Part shown: positions 7,126 to 7,885 of the stretch, piece after piece
How the letters are laid out: each line of letters begins with the position of its first letter
How positions within the stretch are numbered: position 1 is the first letter of the stretch
Source of the DNA: Fidelibacterota bacterium
GTDB taxonomy: Bacteria; Fidelibacterota; UBA2242
Length of the DNA: 7,885 nt
Assembly: GCA_003645845.1 (NCBI GenBank)
Contig: QNCV01000111.1
Location: 1 to 7,885, forward strand
Direction of reading: 5' to 3'
Program-made: the position numbers and the translations under genes
The notes under the pieces: model-generated
Databases searched by the model: none
What the model was told of the DNA's origin: nothing
What the model saw: only the letters and a program-made list of their open reading frames with translations

Positions 7126-7132
7126 AAAGGGA
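7126..7132 (+). promoter_or_regulatory. Shine-Dalgarno that decides the thioredoxin start
   Basis: AAAGGGA ends 5 bases before ATG 7138. The earlier in-frame ATG at 7123 has only an A-tract upstream, and using it would translate this site, so 7138 is preferred. Confidence 0.65.
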
Positions 7133-7137
7133 AAATA

Positions 7138-7512
7138 ATGACTGAACATTTGACAAAAGACACGTTTATTGAAAAGGTGTTTGATTTTGAAAAAAACAAA
7201 GAATGGAAATACAATGGTGAATTGCCTTGTATTATAGATTTCTATGCCGACTGGTGTGCCCCATGTAAAATGGTTGCGCCTATACTCGAAGAATTATCCG
7301 AAGAGTTTAAGGGGCAAATGAATGTATATAAGGTCAATACGGAAAAAGAGCAGGTCCTTGCCTCAGTCTTCGGAATTCGTAGCATCCCGTCTATGCTGTT
7401 TGTACCGAAAGAGGGTAATCCCCAAATGGCGGTTGGCGCACTTCCCAAGGAAAGTCTGATCAATGCCATCAGAGAGGTTCTGGGTGTTAAAAAAGAGGTT
7501 GTTGAAGCATAG
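7138..7512 (+). CDS. Thioredoxin
   Basis: Cytoplasmic thiol-disulfide oxidoreductase of 124 aa; no signal peptide is seen. The thioredoxin fold is clear: a short N-terminal extension (1-28) of the type common in Bacteroidetes-like thioredoxins, the strand CIIDFYADW, and the active site WCAPCK with C40 and C43. The KVNTEKE stretch follows (65-71), then the cis-proline P84 in IRSIPSML. The motif has Ala where classical thioredoxins have Gly (CGPC), a substitution seen in many bona fide thioredoxins that may tune redox potential. It stands alone between the divergent HTH-EIIA gene and an acyl carrier protein gene, with a stem-loop downstream, so it is likely monocistronic. A functional link to the transporters is not evident. 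Confidence 0.93.
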   Translation: MTEHLTKDTFIEKVFDFEKNKEWKYNGELPCIIDFYADWCAPCKMVAPILEELSEEFKGQMNVYKVNTEKEQVLASVFGIRSIPSMLFVPKEGNPQMAVGALPKESLINAIREVLGVKKEVVEA

Positions 7513-7574
7513 AAATCCTTTTCTCTGCAAATTAGTTACGAAACCTTACTAACTACTCATATTTTTCTTGATAC

Positions 7575-7603
7575 TTGCCCAATAATTGATTATTATTGGG
7601 CAA
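7575..7603 (+). terminator. 12-bp perfect stem-loop after thioredoxin, possible terminator
   Basis: The arms TTGCCCAATAAT (7575-7586) and ATTATTGGGCAA (7592-7603) pair perfectly around a 5-base loop, 62 bases after the thioredoxin stop. No T-tract follows immediately on either strand; the nearest T-rich run on the plus strand is at about 7617-7628. It may be a weak intrinsic terminator or a 3'-end stabilising hairpin. Confidence 0.5.
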
Positions 7604-7795
7604 ATGGTATATATAATTTTCATCTTTTTAGTTGTCGATTTGTCTTTTTTAGCATTTGCTGAGAAATGTGAGGGAAGATAGATATTTTACAAAAGACCGG
7701 ATGTCAACAATTAAAAGAAATACTTCCACTTTGGTATTAAATATTCATAACATATTGATTAATTAAATCATAAGAGTATAACAGCGGAGGAGTTA

Positions 7796-7885
7796 ATGGA
7801 CAAAAATGATGTTCAAAAACGAGTGATCAAGGTTGTTGCTAACGTGTTGAAAATGGATGTATCGGAGATTACACCGGATGCAAAT
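7796..7885 (+). CDS. acpP: Acyl carrier protein, N-terminal part, cut by the window edge
   Basis: Thirty codons are present. The sequence starts MDKNDVQKRVIKVVANVLKM and continues DVSEITPDAN, the first helix and following loop of acyl carrier protein, the carrier of growing acyl chains in type II fatty acid synthesis. A GGAGG ribosome binding site (7786-7790) lies 5 bases before the ATG. The phosphopantetheine-bearing serine (in a DSL motif in this family) would lie beyond the right edge, so activity cannot be checked. The spacing of conserved residues suggests a housekeeping fatty-acid ACP, but a specialised ACP of a secondary pathway cannot be excluded without the following genes, often fabF in the housekeeping case. 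Confidence 0.85.
   Translation, partial: MDKNDVQKRVIKVVANVLKMDVSEITPDAN

Noticed and set aside
7123..7137. Upstream ATG that would add five residues to thioredoxin
   Set aside because: It has no ribosome binding site, whereas AAAGGGA precedes the ATG at 7138 at good spacing.
7755..7782. TTGATT and TATAAC with a 16-bp spacer ahead of the acyl carrier protein
   Set aside because: The predicted transcription start near 7789 would fall within the GGAGG ribosome binding site and remove it, so this is unlikely to be the working promoter.
1..7885. CRISPR array, insertion sequence, tRNA or rRNA gene, prophage attachment site
   Set aside because: No regularly spaced repeats, transposase motifs, cloverleaf or rRNA signatures were found by reading; the excisionase-like HTH belongs to a fused EIIA regulator, not to a phage module.

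Overview
This window is accessory transport and regulatory DNA from a bacterium with moderately AT-rich DNA and tightly packed genes. It is most likely an uncultured Gram-negative lineage, perhaps in or near the FCB group. That guess rests on the general look of the proteins, namely a thioredoxin of the long-N-terminus type common in Bacteroidetes-like genomes and an APC permease carrying a PTS EIIA tail. No rRNA or other marker is present, and the Bacteroidetes promoter consensus was not evident, so the taxonomy is weak.

Left part: a truncated OmpR/PhoB-type response regulator (1-552, minus) runs off the left edge. A 227-bp divergent intergenic region with an inverted/direct repeat (582-610) separates it from a 616-aa amino-acid permease of the APC superfamily (780-2630, plus), whose C-terminal cytoplasmic tail is a PTS EIIA (fructose/Ntr type) domain with an intact phospho-acceptor histidine.

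Middle part (2635-6938, minus): four genes read leftward. In transcription order they are an HTH-EIIA regulatory protein; a CPA-type cation/proton antiporter with a C-terminal pair of CBS domains, overlapping it by ATGA; then, after an 80-bp gap with a good candidate promoter, a GltS-like (ESS family) sodium-coupled carboxylate/amino-acid transporter; and a small DUF1232/YkvA protein 16 bp behind it. The last gene is convergent with the permease, with only 4 bp between the stop codons.

Right part: a thioredoxin (7138-7512, plus) is divergent from the HTH-EIIA gene and is followed by a 12-bp perfect stem-loop and then the first 30 codons of an acyl carrier protein, cut by the right edge.

The unifying idea is inference. 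Two EIIA domains, one fused to an amino-acid permease and one to a DNA-binding domain next to a sodium/proton-type antiporter, sit in one locus without EI, HPr, EIIB or EIIC. This looks like a regulatory rather than sugar-transporting PTS output, in which phosphorylation state could tune amino-acid uptake and ion homeostasis both directly (permease tail) and transcriptionally (HTH-EIIA).
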